NCBI GenBank assembly: GCA_027486655.1
Contig: JAIXOR010000016.1
Coordinates: 152,602-216,601 of the forward strand
Length of the DNA: 64,000 nt
Direction of reading: 5' to 3'
Source of the DNA: Verrucomicrobiaceae bacterium
GTDB taxonomy: Bacteria > Verrucomicrobiota > Verrucomicrobiia > Verrucomicrobiales > Akkermansiaceae
Below the pieces are notes generated by a model. That model had not been told where the DNA came from, ran no database searches, and worked only from the letters and a program-made list of their open reading frames with translations. Each line of letters starts with the position of its first letter. Positions within the stretch are counted from its first letter, which is position 1. The translations under genes and the position numbers were made by a program. Shown piece after piece: positions 10,510 to 19,295 of the stretch.

Positions 10510-11238
10510 ATGAAATCCACTCCACTTATCCGTAATCTCCTCGCATCCCTGGCCTTGGCCGCAGGCTCCTCCGCCAACGCCGCTGTCATCGCGGAATATA
10601 CTTTTCCGCTGGTTAGCGGAGCTGTTAGCCAACCCACCACGTCCACCGCCACAACCGTAGCTTCCGGTGTCTCCGCATCGACCTTTGGCGGCGCAGGGGT
10701 TTCATACTCAATCGGTCTAGCCGACAGCGGAAGCACCTCCGACCTTGGCAATGCCTTCTTGAACCGCGCCAATACAGCAGCAACGAAAAGTGAGAGTCAT
10801 TATTTCTCGTTCACAGTCACGCCTGATATTGGCAAGACGCTCAATCTCACTTCCGTCAACTTTTTCTACGGCGACGCCCAGACCGAAGCTTCTCCCATCG
10901 TCTTAAACCTCGGTCTCTACACATCGGTGGACTCCTATGCCGCTCAAGTCGGCAGCACGTTGTCATGGTCTCCTGCCACTACCACCAAGGTAGCCCCCGC
11001 CGATTACTTCACAACGGCGTCAGGAGCCCAATATGCCTCTCTCGATCTTTCCGGCCCGGCCTTCCAAAACCTCACCACCGCTACCACCTTCCGGATCTAC
11101 GGCTGGGATAACTCCACCGCGGCCGGCCAACTCCGCATCGATGACGTTCAACTCAACGGCACGGTCGTCCCCGAGCCAAGTGCCGCTCTTCTCGGCGGTC
11201 TCGGCCTACTTGCCCTCCTGCGCCGCAGTCGCGCCTGA
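10510..11238 (+). CDS. PEP-CTERM sorting-domain protein
   Basis: A 242-residue exported protein of unknown ligand. The open frame begins at 10438, but ATG 10510 starts a signal peptide (MKSTPLIRNLLASLALAAGSSANA) and is chosen. The body is rich in Ser/Thr/Ala and beta strands. The C-terminus is a textbook PEP-CTERM tail: VPEPS, a short hydrophobic helix and the basic end LLRRSRA, which is known to be recognised by the exosortase/archaeosortase system for surface export, usually together with exopolysaccharide. No exosortase gene is in the window. It lies between glycosidases and a beta-strand-repeat surface protein, which suggests a cell-surface role in polysaccharide binding. Confidence 0.85.
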   Translation: MKSTPLIRNLLASLALAAGSSANAAVIAEYTFPLVSGAVSQPTTSTATTVASGVSASTFGGAGVSYSIGLADSGSTSDLGNAFLNRANTAATKSESHYFSFTVTPDIGKTLNLTSVNFFYGDAQTEASPIVLNLGLYTSVDSYAAQVGSTLSWSPATTTKVAPADYFTTASGAQYASLDLSGPAFQNLTTATTFRIYGWDNSTAAGQLRIDDVQLNGTVVPEPSAALLGGLGLLALLRRSRA

Positions 11239-11349
11239 AATGCATTCCTTCCGCTGAATCCACGGGAACTATTCACGGTCGATTGCACCCACCGATCACC
11301 CGACTCCCAACCCAAAGCCTATCAAGAGAAATCTGAATCGCTTCCACAC

Positions 11350-11412
11350 TTTGTCTCTGGAGGGACAAACCCATGGGCAGTGCGTGGTTATTGGGTTTCC
11401 ACGCACTGCCCA
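11350..11412 (+). promoter_or_regulatory. two tandem hairpins in the 5' region of the beta-strand-repeat gene
   Basis: Between the PEP-CTERM gene and ATG 11491 there are two inverted repeats. The first is a 6-bp stem, 11350-11355 with 11364-11369. The second is a perfect 14-bp stem, 11374-11387 with 11399-11412 (GGGCAGTGCGTGG and complement, 11-nt loop). No long T-run follows the second stem. It may be a terminator for the upstream gene, a structured leader of the downstream gene or a protein-binding site. Confidence 0.5.
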
Positions 11413-11490
11413 ACACTTTCGTTTCGTGTCCTTTTCCCTGTTCTAAAAAATTCATCTCCAAACCCTCTCACACAAAAACCATATCAACCA

Positions 11491-14400
11491 ATGAAACCGA
11501 AATACAACGCATTCCTCCGTGCCTCCCGCCTCGCCCTGCTCACCATCTCGCTGTCCACATCCGTTCATGCCGGCACGACTTGGGATGGTGGTGGCGCCGC
11601 CAATACCAACATCGACCTCGCCGATAACTGGGATGGCACCGCGCCAGGCGTGGTCAATGCCCTGAACGGGACCACCGTCGCGATCTTCGCCACCGGTGGC
11701 AATGCTGCGGCCATGAATGTCCCGGCCCGCTTCACCACAATCACCTTCAACCGCAACGACGCGGGCGGCTTTGCCATCAGCGGCGCTTCCACCTTGTCGG
11801 CCAACCAAGCCACGGCGGGAGGCACCATCAACCTCGCAGTTTCCGACACCGCGGGCAACGGCGTTTCTTCCATCAGCTCCGCCTTCCAGGTCAACACCGA
11901 TACCGGGGGGAGCAACCGCCTCCTCAATATCAAGAACGATGAGAAAGACGTGCCCGCCGGTTCGCTCCTGGTCAGTGGAGGCATCTCCGCATCCACGCCC
12001 GCCAACAACTATCAGATCCGTGCCGGCGGCACCGGAGTCACCGTTCTCAGCGGTACGCTGAGCCACGTCAGCGGCATCCAGCAGGTCAACTCCGGCACCT
12101 CCTCGGGCAAGGTCATTGTCAATGGAAGCCAGAATCTTGGCTCGGCTTCGGTGAACATCCCCAGTTCGACGAGCGGCACGGTGTCATCGGCCTACACGAT
12201 CCAAATGGGTTCCTCCACTGCGGATATCCAGTCTTGGGGGACCACTACCATCAACCAGAACGCGACGGTTCTCGTGAAATCCACGGCAACGCTCAGCGGT
12301 GCTGTCTCGGTGGGCGCGAATGGTGCGAATCTCGTCGTGGACGGTGCCTTGAACGCAACCACGTTGTCTCTCGGCGGTGCGACCGCAGCGTGCAACCTAA
12401 AGATCGGCGGCAGTGCCAGCTTCTCCGGTAACATCGCGATTGGTGCGACTGCGGGCAATCTCATCGTCGGAAACGCAGCCACGAATGGAACCCTCTCGCT
12501 CTCCAGCGGTACCATCAGCAACAATGTGACCATCGGCGGACCCAACCCGAACGAGAACAATCTCAAGCTCACGAAAATCAGCAGCGGCATCCTCAACCTC
12601 AACGGTACGCACACCTACACCGGGGACACCAATGTCAATGTCGGCACCCTGAACCTCGGCGGCACGCTCGCCTCCCCCATCACCGTCAACGCCGGTGCGA
12701 CACTCACCGGCGAGGGCTCGACCACCGGCTCGCTCACCTTCGCCACCGGCTCCAGCGCCCTCAGCTTCGATCCCGTGACTCCGACTGCAGCACTCACTGC
12801 GGACACGGTTGATGTCTCCGCCACGGGCTCCCTTGTTCTGGTGAGCCCGACCGCCGCCACCACGCCTTTGTCCACTTACACAGTTCTGAAACGCGTCACC
12901 GGAAGCTTCGCTCCCGGGGATCTCGCGAAGTTCGCCATGGCCTCCCGCGGCGGCAGCTTGTCGATCTCGGAAGACGGCAAGGAAATCAAACTTACCGCCG
13001 CTGCGTCCACGCCGGTCTCGCTTACGTGGAAGGGCAACGCTGCCAATCCCACCTTCTGGGATGTCGCCACCACACTCAACTGGGATAACAGCGGAGCCGA
13101 ACGTTTCTATGCCGGTGATGCGGTCACCTTCAATGACACGGGCTCGCCCATCGTGGCCGTTCAGGGAACCACGGTTTCCCCTGGCAACATCCTGTTCGAT
13201 AATACGACCGCCAATGCCTACACCGTCAGCGGTGGCAGCATCGGGGGGGCTGGTTCGCTCACCAAGAACAACACCGGCACGGTGACCCTCGCAAACTCGC
13301 TGGCCCACACCAACGGCATCGTCGTCAATGCAGGTGTCCTCGATCTCGGTTCGGCGAACAACACCTTCACCGGTGGAGTCAACGTTGCGGGTGGCGAGCT
13401 GAAATTCGGCGGGGCGGCGCTCCCGGCCACCGGTTCGCTTAACTCTCAGGCGGTCACGCTCAATGGCGGCAAAATCACTCGCACCGCCAATACCACCATC
13501 ACCAACGAATCCCAAATCTTCACCATCAATACCAACGGTAGCGAAATCAGAGTCGAAAGCAGTGCCACCACCACTTGGCGCATTGGTGGTAAGATCTCCG
13601 GTGCGGGAAACTGGATCAAGTCCGGGACCGGCGTGTTGGCCCTCGGCCGTTTCAGCGACTCGAATCCTGCCAATGATTTCACCGGCACGGTCACCGTCAC
13701 GCAAGGCACTCTCGATGTCCGCCACGGCAATTCCCTCGGATCTACTGCCGCCGGCACCTTCATCCAGGGCGCGTTGCTCATGATGCAGAATTTCGGGCAG
13801 ACCGCTGGCACCTACACCGTGGACGAGCCTCTCGACTTCTCCGGCGCTTCGTTTCTCACCGGTTACAGCCAGGAAGCCAAGATCTTCACCCAGCAGTTCA
13901 ACGGCACCATCAACGTACAAGCCGGCACCACCCTCGGGATCGCCACCGCGCGTGCCGGATCCACCACCGCGCCGACTCTTGAGCTCAACGGCACGACCAT
14001 CACCACCGGTGCGGGCAGCGTCCTGAACCTCGGCACCCGGGCCGCCAGCTACCCGGGTGCCTTCACCGCCGCCACCCAGACCATCAACATCGGCGCCGCC
14101 ATCAGCGGCCCTGGCGCGGTAACGGCCCAAGGCGATGCCGGCTCGGTCTACACCCTCAGTGCCCCCGGCTACTCCGGCAACACCACCGTCAACAGCGGCA
14201 CGCTGAAACTCGGCGCGGTCAATGTGAACAACGATGCCTCCACCATCACCGTTGAAAGCGGCGCGAAGATCGACATCGCCTTCTCCGGCAATGACACTGT
14301 CGGCACGCTCATCCTTGGCGGAACCAACGTGGGCCCCGGCACTTACAATGCCAGCCACCCAACCTACGGCTCATATTTTACTGCCACCGATAGCGGAAGT

Positions 14401-14784
14401 ATCGTGGTCCCAGCACCCGTCGGCGGCTACTCCGCCTGGCAAAACGCCAACGGAGCCGGCGTTCAAACCGTCGATCAGGACCACGACAACGACGGCGTGG
14501 ACAATGGCGTCGAATACTTCATGGGCGGCAATACCAATACCACCGGTTTCACCGCCACCCCGGCGCTCAATTCCTCGAATAACATTACCTGGACCATGGG
14601 CGATACTTATTCCGGAACCTACGGCACCGACTACGTCGTGCAAACCTCCAGCAACCTGACCGCCTGGTCTCCTGTTGCCATCGGCGATGTGGTCATCGAC
14701 AACACCATCCCCAACAAGTCCGTTTCCTACACCCTGACGGGAGTCGGCAAGCGCTTCGTCCGCCTCCTGGTGAACCCGAACTGA
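11491..14784 (+). CDS. autotransporter-associated beta-strand-repeat surface protein
   Basis: A 1097-residue exported protein. The frame begins at 11380, but ATG 11491 starts the signal peptide (KYNAFLRASRLALLTISLSTSVHA). The body is a long beta-helix made of Gly/Thr/Asn-rich repeats, including the PATR-type signature in which an 'SGTGVL/NTGTVTLA' strand is followed by 'NTFTGGVNVAGGELKFG'-like turns (for example near 13270-13430 and 13615-13735). No C-terminal autotransporter barrel and no PEP-CTERM tail are present. It ends with an acidic DxDxDG calcium-type loop (QDHDNDGVDNGVEYFMGG) and a C-terminal module YVVQTSSNLTAWSP...RFVRLLV that also ends two other proteins here. Likely a surface-exposed carbohydrate-binding or adhesive protein. 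Confidence 0.8.
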   Translation: MKPKYNAFLRASRLALLTISLSTSVHAGTTWDGGGAANTNIDLADNWDGTAPGVVNALNGTTVAIFATGGNAAAMNVPARFTTITFNRNDAGGFAISGASTLSANQATAGGTINLAVSDTAGNGVSSISSAFQVNTDTGGSNRLLNIKNDEKDVPAGSLLVSGGISASTPANNYQIRAGGTGVTVLSGTLSHVSGIQQVNSGTSSGKVIVNGSQNLGSASVNIPSSTSGTVSSAYTIQMGSSTADIQSWGTTTINQNATVLVKSTATLSGAVSVGANGANLVVDGALNATTLSLGGATAACNLKIGGSASFSGNIAIGATAGNLIVGNAATNGTLSLSSGTISNNVTIGGPNPNENNLKLTKISSGILNLNGTHTYTGDTNVNVGTLNLGGTLASPITVNAGATLTGEGSTTGSLTFATGSSALSFDPVTPTAALTADTVDVSATGSLVLVSPTAATTPLSTYTVLKRVTGSFAPGDLAKFAMASRGGSLSISEDGKEIKLTAAASTPVSLTWKGNAANPTFWDVATTLNWDNSGAERFYAGDAVTFNDTGSPIVAVQGTTVSPGNILFDNTTANAYTVSGGSIGGAGSLTKNNTGTVTLANSLAHTNGIVVNAGVLDLGSANNTFTGGVNVAGGELKFGGAALPATGSLNSQAVTLNGGKITRTANTTITNESQIFTINTNGSEIRVESSATTTWRIGGKISGAGNWIKSGTGVLALGRFSDSNPANDFTGTVTVTQGTLDVRHGNSLGSTAAGTFIQGALLMMQNFGQTAGTYTVDEPLDFSGASFLTGYSQEAKIFTQQFNGTINVQAGTTLGIATARAGSTTAPTLELNGTTITTGAGSVLNLGTRAASYPGAFTAATQTINIGAAISGPGAVTAQGDAGSVYTLSAPGYSGNTTVNSGTLKLGAVNVNNDASTITVESGAKIDIAFSGNDTVGTLILGGTNVGPGTYNASHPTYGSYFTATDSGSIVVPAPVGGYSAWQNANGAGVQTVDQDHDNDGVDNGVEYFMGGNTNTTGFTATPALNSSNNITWTMGDTYSGTYGTDYVVQTSSNLTAWSPVAIGDVVIDNTIPNKSVSYTLTGVGKRFVRLLVNPN

Positions 14785-14812
14785 GGCACGCGATCCGTCA
14801 GACTGCTTCCAA

Positions 14813-14842
14813 GAAGCCTGGTCCTTGTCATGGCCGGGCTTC
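14813..14842 (+). terminator. hairpin after the beta-strand-repeat gene
   Basis: A 9-bp stem (GAAGCCTGG at 14813-14821 with CCGGGCTTC at 14834-14842, one G-T pair) with a 12-nt loop lies 28 bp after the stop. It lacks a U-tract, so it could be a weak terminator or an mRNA 3'-end stabiliser. Confidence 0.4.
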
Positions 14843-14873
14843 AGTTGCGAAATGAACCAACCGAGAAGAGCTT

Positions 14874-17800
14874 TTGAAACGTATTGAATCATCACGAATT
14901 GATTTTGCGCGGCGCCTTGCGGTCTGCCTGATCGTTGCGGCGCAAGGGATGCTCCTTTCCGCCACCGCCACCACGGTCGCCCCGCCGACCGTGGTCTGGA
15001 CCACGCCCAGCACCAACGCGCTCGGTTCGATGCCCTTGGGCAATGGCGACATCTCGATGAACGCTTGGGTGGAGTCCTCCGGCGATTTGATTTTCTACCT
15101 GGGAAAGTCGGATAGCTGGGAGGACAACTCGCGACTCGCCAAACTCGGCCGGGTGCGCGTGAAACTCAATCCCGTCCTCCCGACAGGCACGGGATTCACC
15201 CAGACGCTGGATCCCGCCAAGGGCGAAATTTCCATCACCGGCGGCGCAGGCTCCACCGCCGTGACCGTGCGCCTGTGGGTGGATGCAAACCATCCCGTCG
15301 CCCATGTCAGCGTGGATAGCGCCTCACCCGTCACCGCCACCGCGTCCTTCGAACTCTGGCGCACGGCACAAACCACCATCGCTTCCGAATCGAGTGATAT
15401 CAACTTCAACAATCCCGCCGGCACCACCCAGGTCGTCGAGCCGGACACCGTGCTCGCCGGCATCGCCGATGGCGTCGGCTGGTATCACCACAACCACCGC
15501 TCGCTCGGCCCGAATGAGACGATGCAATTCCAGGATTTGCAGGGCGCGCCGACCTTCACAGACATTATCCTCGGCCGCACCTTCGGCGCGTTGATCCGCT
15601 CGGCCGGTGCCACCCGCACCAATGACCAAACGCTCTCCCGCACCGCCGCTATCAGCCACCGCTTCGATGTTTATGCACTAACAAAACATCCTGCCACCGC
15701 CGCCGAGTGGCTCACCGCAATGCAATCCACCTACGCGGCGGTCGAGGCAGTGCCCTTCTCCACCCGCCAGGCCGCGCACCTCGCTTGGTGGGCGGATTTC
15801 TGGAACCGCAGCCACATTTCCATCACGCCTTCAGCCGCCACTGCGGACCAAACCGCCCCGGCAGACCTCACCCGCGGCTATGCCTTGCAACGCTTCATCA
15901 CCGCATGCGCCGGACGCGGTGCCTATCCGATCAAGTTTAACGGCTCGCTCTTCACCATGCCCTACGGCAGCAATCCGGGCGATGCCGACTACCGCCGCTG
16001 GGGCCTCGGCTATTGGTGGCAAAACACCCGGCTGCCCTACGCCGGTCTGTGCACCTCTGGTGACTTCGACATGATGCCATCGCTTTTCCGGATGTATTTC
16101 GATGACGTGCTGCCCGTCGCCCGCTACCGCGCCGGTCATTATTATACCGATCCGAAATTCGACGACACCTGTTTCATGTCGGAAGTCACCTATCCGTGGG
16201 GAGCCGTCCTCAGCACGTCCTACGGTTGGACCACTACGGCGGCGAACCGCCCTCCCGGCGATGGAAAACTCCAAACCGGCGAATGGCACAAACGCGAATG
16301 GGTCAGCGGCCTTGAGCTGACGTTCATGGCGCTCGACTACTACGATCACACCGGCGACACCGCGTTCCTATCAGGAAAACTGCTGCCAGCCGCGCTGCCC
16401 ATCATCCGCTGGTTCGACAAATACTACACCACCGACGCCAACGGTAAATTGGTGATGAATCCGTCCCAGGCGCTTGAAACCTGGTGGAACACCTCCAACC
16501 CGATGCCCGAGGTCGCCGGTCTCCACGCCGTGGTCGGCCGCCTGCTCGCCCTGCCGGATCCACTGCTCCTCGCCGCGGACCGCAGTTACCTAACAACCTT
16601 CCAGGCAAAGATCCCACCTCTGCCCACCCGCACCCTCAACGGCACGACGATGCTGGCTGCCGCCCAGACCTACTCGAATTATAGAAACACCGAACTGCCC
16701 GAAATGTATGGTGTCTTCCCCTTCCGGTTGGTCTCCCACGAGAAACCCAACCTCGCCCTCGGCACCGCCGCTTACACCAACGCCATCGCCAACGACAAAG
16801 GCAGCACCGGATGGCGGCAGGACGATATTTTCCACGCCTATCTCGGCCAAGCCAACGAGGCACGCAGCCGTCTCATCACCCGCGCCCGCAGCAAGGATGC
16901 GAACTGCCGCTTCCCCGCATTCTGGGGGCCCAACTTCGACTGGACCCCGGACCAATGCCACGGCGGCGTGTTAATGAAAGCCACTCAAGCCATGCTGCTC
17001 CAGTCCGAGGGTGACCGCATTTTCCTACTCCCGGCATGGCCTGCCGATTGGAATGTGAACTTCAAACTGCGCGCTCCCAAGCAAACGACCGTCGAGGGCG
17101 TAGTGGAGAACGGCGTGCTCACGGATCTAACAGTCGCACCAGCGTCTCGCCGTGATGATATCATGATCGGCTCCGGATTCACGGATCCGGATCAGCCCAG
17201 CGTCTCGGTAAACATCACCAGCCCGACTGCCAATCCCGCCGCAATTGAAAACGCATCGATGGACATCCATCTCGCCAGCACCGCAACGGTCACCAACACC
17301 AGCGACACAGCCACCTTCTCTTGGTCGAAACGATCAGGCCCCGGCAGCGTGACGTTTTCAGATATCACTTCTAACAATACACGCGCCCGCTTTTCCGCAC
17401 CCGGCAGCTATCAACTTCAAGTCGCCGCCACTGTTTCTAACAACGGCAGCCCGGTCACCACCACCGCCAGCCTCAGCGTGGTGATATCACCACAAGCGGA
17501 AGTCACCACCACGTTCCGCCAAGGGGAAAACGGTTACACCCACACCGCCACTTTCCTGCGGGCCGATAATCCGACGTGGAACTCCGGCCAGCGCGATCAA
17601 TTGCTCATCGGCAAGCTCAGCGGCGGACAAGCCATGCGCACCATCCTGTCCTACGACCTCACCACCATCCCTCCCCCGTCTGCTGGTGAAATCACCTCCG
17701 CCACATTGGACATCTGGACCCTCAGCACCAATTCGCCCGGCACCGTAGGACAATTGCAACTCCGCTCGCTTCTGGGCACACCCACCGAAGGCAGCGGTAC

Positions 17801-18791
17801 CATCGGCAGCGCCACCGGAGACGGTGCCACATGGAACAGCCGCACCGGCACAGCAGCTTGGACCGCCGCAGGTGGTGATTACCCGGCCACCTCCCTTGCC
17901 ACGATGGACGGCTACCTCGCTGCGATGGATGTGCAGAAAACGTTTCCCTCCACCACCGCATTGCTCGATGCCGTGAAGCAGGCCGTCGCCAATGGCACTC
18001 CTCTCAACCTCACCATCCTCTCGCCCACTACCGAAAACGGCGCTGCCAACAGTTATACCCGCGTCCACTCGGACGAAGCAGCGGACATCACCAAGCGACC
18101 CAGGCTCACTATCACCTACGGAGCCAATCCCAATCTGCCCACCGTCTCACCCGGAGCCGCGCCGACTAACGCCACCAGCGCTGTGCCCGCTACTCTCGGC
18201 GGCTCGGCTTCCAGTGCCACTAGCACCCTCTGGAGCAAGGTGAGCGGCCCCGGTGCGGTCACCTTCGGCGACGCTTCGTCCGCCACCAGCCAAGCCACCT
18301 TCAGTCAGGCCGGCGAATACTTGCTGCGCCTCACCGCGGAAAACGCCACTGGCAAAACCTCTGCTGATCTCTCCATCTCCGTCGCAGCAAACCCCGGAGT
18401 GTTCATCGATTGGCAGCAAATCCACTGGCCCGGCGTTAGCGACCTCGGCGTGATCGCACCGGAGGCCGATCCCGACTTCGATGGTCTCGCCAACCTCGCC
18501 GAATTCGCCCTCGGCCTCCCGCCCCGGACCCCATCCACCCAGCCCCTGGCTGTGTCGCAGACGACCCCGCAAATGCTTGTGACCTTCAACAAGTCCCGCC
18601 ACGCAACCGGAGTAAACACCGCCGTCGAGTGGAGCGATCTGCTCACCCCAGGATCCTGGAGCACCCACGGCGTATCAGCTCCCACCGTCGTCCAGCCGGA
18701 CACCCATCCGGATCGTATCGACCTCCGCGTCACACTCCCGCCCGGCACAGATCGGCGCTTCGTCCGGCTGAAAATCACAGCACTGCCGTAG
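14874..18791 (+). CDS. secreted DUF5703-type glycosidase-like multidomain protein
   Basis: A 1305-residue exported protein. The start is a TTG at 14874 preceded by GAGAAGAG; no ATG gives the signal peptide (DFARRLAVCLIVAAQGMLLSATA). Residues 40-280 resemble the DUF5703 N-terminal sandwich (SMPLGNGDISMNAWVE, FYLGKSDSW). An (alpha/alpha)6-like region of the GH95/GH65 type follows (to about 760; GLGYWWQNTRLPY, LETWWNTSNP). Next come a PKD/Ig-like domain, a DNRLRE/CBM96-like domain from about 880 (FRQGENGY..., SGQRDQLLIGK), a second Ig-like domain, an acidic DPDFDGLANLAEFALG loop and the C-terminal 'VEWSDLL...RRFVRLKI' module. It probably acts on the same polysaccharide as its neighbours; catalysis has not been shown for this architecture as far as I know. 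Confidence 0.7.
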   Translation: MKRIESSRIDFARRLAVCLIVAAQGMLLSATATTVAPPTVVWTTPSTNALGSMPLGNGDISMNAWVESSGDLIFYLGKSDSWEDNSRLAKLGRVRVKLNPVLPTGTGFTQTLDPAKGEISITGGAGSTAVTVRLWVDANHPVAHVSVDSASPVTATASFELWRTAQTTIASESSDINFNNPAGTTQVVEPDTVLAGIADGVGWYHHNHRSLGPNETMQFQDLQGAPTFTDIILGRTFGALIRSAGATRTNDQTLSRTAAISHRFDVYALTKHPATAAEWLTAMQSTYAAVEAVPFSTRQAAHLAWWADFWNRSHISITPSAATADQTAPADLTRGYALQRFITACAGRGAYPIKFNGSLFTMPYGSNPGDADYRRWGLGYWWQNTRLPYAGLCTSGDFDMMPSLFRMYFDDVLPVARYRAGHYYTDPKFDDTCFMSEVTYPWGAVLSTSYGWTTTAANRPPGDGKLQTGEWHKREWVSGLELTFMALDYYDHTGDTAFLSGKLLPAALPIIRWFDKYYTTDANGKLVMNPSQALETWWNTSNPMPEVAGLHAVVGRLLALPDPLLLAADRSYLTTFQAKIPPLPTRTLNGTTMLAAAQTYSNYRNTELPEMYGVFPFRLVSHEKPNLALGTAAYTNAIANDKGSTGWRQDDIFHAYLGQANEARSRLITRARSKDANCRFPAFWGPNFDWTPDQCHGGVLMKATQAMLLQSEGDRIFLLPAWPADWNVNFKLRAPKQTTVEGVVENGVLTDLTVAPASRRDDIMIGSGFTDPDQPSVSVNITSPTANPAAIENASMDIHLASTATVTNTSDTATFSWSKRSGPGSVTFSDITSNNTRARFSAPGSYQLQVAATVSNNGSPVTTTASLSVVISPQAEVTTTFRQGENGYTHTATFLRADNPTWNSGQRDQLLIGKLSGGQAMRTILSYDLTTIPPPSAGEITSATLDIWTLSTNSPGTVGQLQLRSLLGTPTEGSGTIGSATGDGATWNSRTGTAAWTAAGGDYPATSLATMDGYLAAMDVQKTFPSTTALLDAVKQAVANGTPLNLTILSPTTENGAANSYTRVHSDEAADITKRPRLTITYGANPNLPTVSPGAAPTNATSAVPATLGGSASSATSTLWSKVSGPGAVTFGDASSATSQATFSQAGEYLLRLTAENATGKTSADLSISVAANPGVFIDWQQIHWPGVSDLGVIAPEADPDFDGLANLAEFALGLPPRTPSTQPLAVSQTTPQMLVTFNKSRHATGVNTAVEWSDLLTPGSWSTHGVSAPTVVQPDTHPDRIDLRVTLPPGTDRRFVRLKITALP

Positions 18792-19000
18792 CCCTTGTTC
18801 AATTCTCGCGGCAGGACAATTTCAACCTGCGGGAAGGTAGAGTATTTCAACACTTCCCACTGGAACTTCAGCCTAGAACGCGTATTTCCGATTAAAAACC
18901 GTGAACAGAAACCGTGAATTTTTGCAGCTTCTAGCAAAGGTTGACTTGAGCAAAAATGCCGATAAATACTGGTTCCACAAGTTTCGAACATGTCGCTTAG

Positions 19001-19050
19001 GCAGGCTCATAACCTGAAGGTCGTAGGTTCAAATCCTACTCCCGCAACCA
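19001..19050 (+). other. 3' fragment of a tRNA-Met (CAU) gene, probable attR site
   Basis: These 50 bases form the 3' half of a tRNA. They contain an anticodon arm CAGG-CTCATAA-CCTG with anticodon CAT, a variable loop, a perfect T arm GTAGG-TTCAAAT-CCTAC, the acceptor strand TCCCGCA and an encoded CCA. The 5' half is missing: nothing upstream pairs with TCCCGCA and no D arm is visible. A tRNA-like terminator follows directly. Such fragments form when an element integrates into a tRNA 3' end: the intact tRNA is rebuilt at the other end and the old 3' part stays behind with its own terminator. The orientation puts the element to the left of this site. Confidence 0.75.
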
Positions 19051-19056
19051 CTTTCG

Positions 19057-19088
19057 AAGCCATGGTCCCCAGTAGATCGTGGCTTTTT
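19057..19088 (+). terminator. Rho-independent terminator of the former tRNA
   Basis: An 8-bp stem (AAGCCATG at 19057-19064 with CGTGGCTT at 19078-19085, one G-T pair) runs into a five-T tract at 19084-19088. It lies seven bases after the CCA end of the tRNA fragment, where a tRNA terminator is expected. From here to 19295 nothing else is recognisable. Confidence 0.7.
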
Positions 19089-19295
19089 GGTTTTCCGGGG
19101 CAAGGGGTCCTGAAACCAGGTGCTGTGGTAGAGTCCGCAACGGAATCTATCAGAAGCAGATGGCGATGATGTCGACTTTGGATTGGATTTCGCCATGGAT
19201 CATCGGCCGTGGCTTTGTGGTTTATACGGGACCTTGTCGCGGTTGAGCGTTCGTTGATTCGTAAGGATCTCAAGGCCGACCGGGTATTCAAGGGG

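Noticed and set aside
12397..14358. 653-codon minus-strand frame inside the beta-strand-repeat gene
   Set aside because: It is antisense to a protein with clear signal peptide and repeats; long antisense frames are expected from GC-biased third codon positions.
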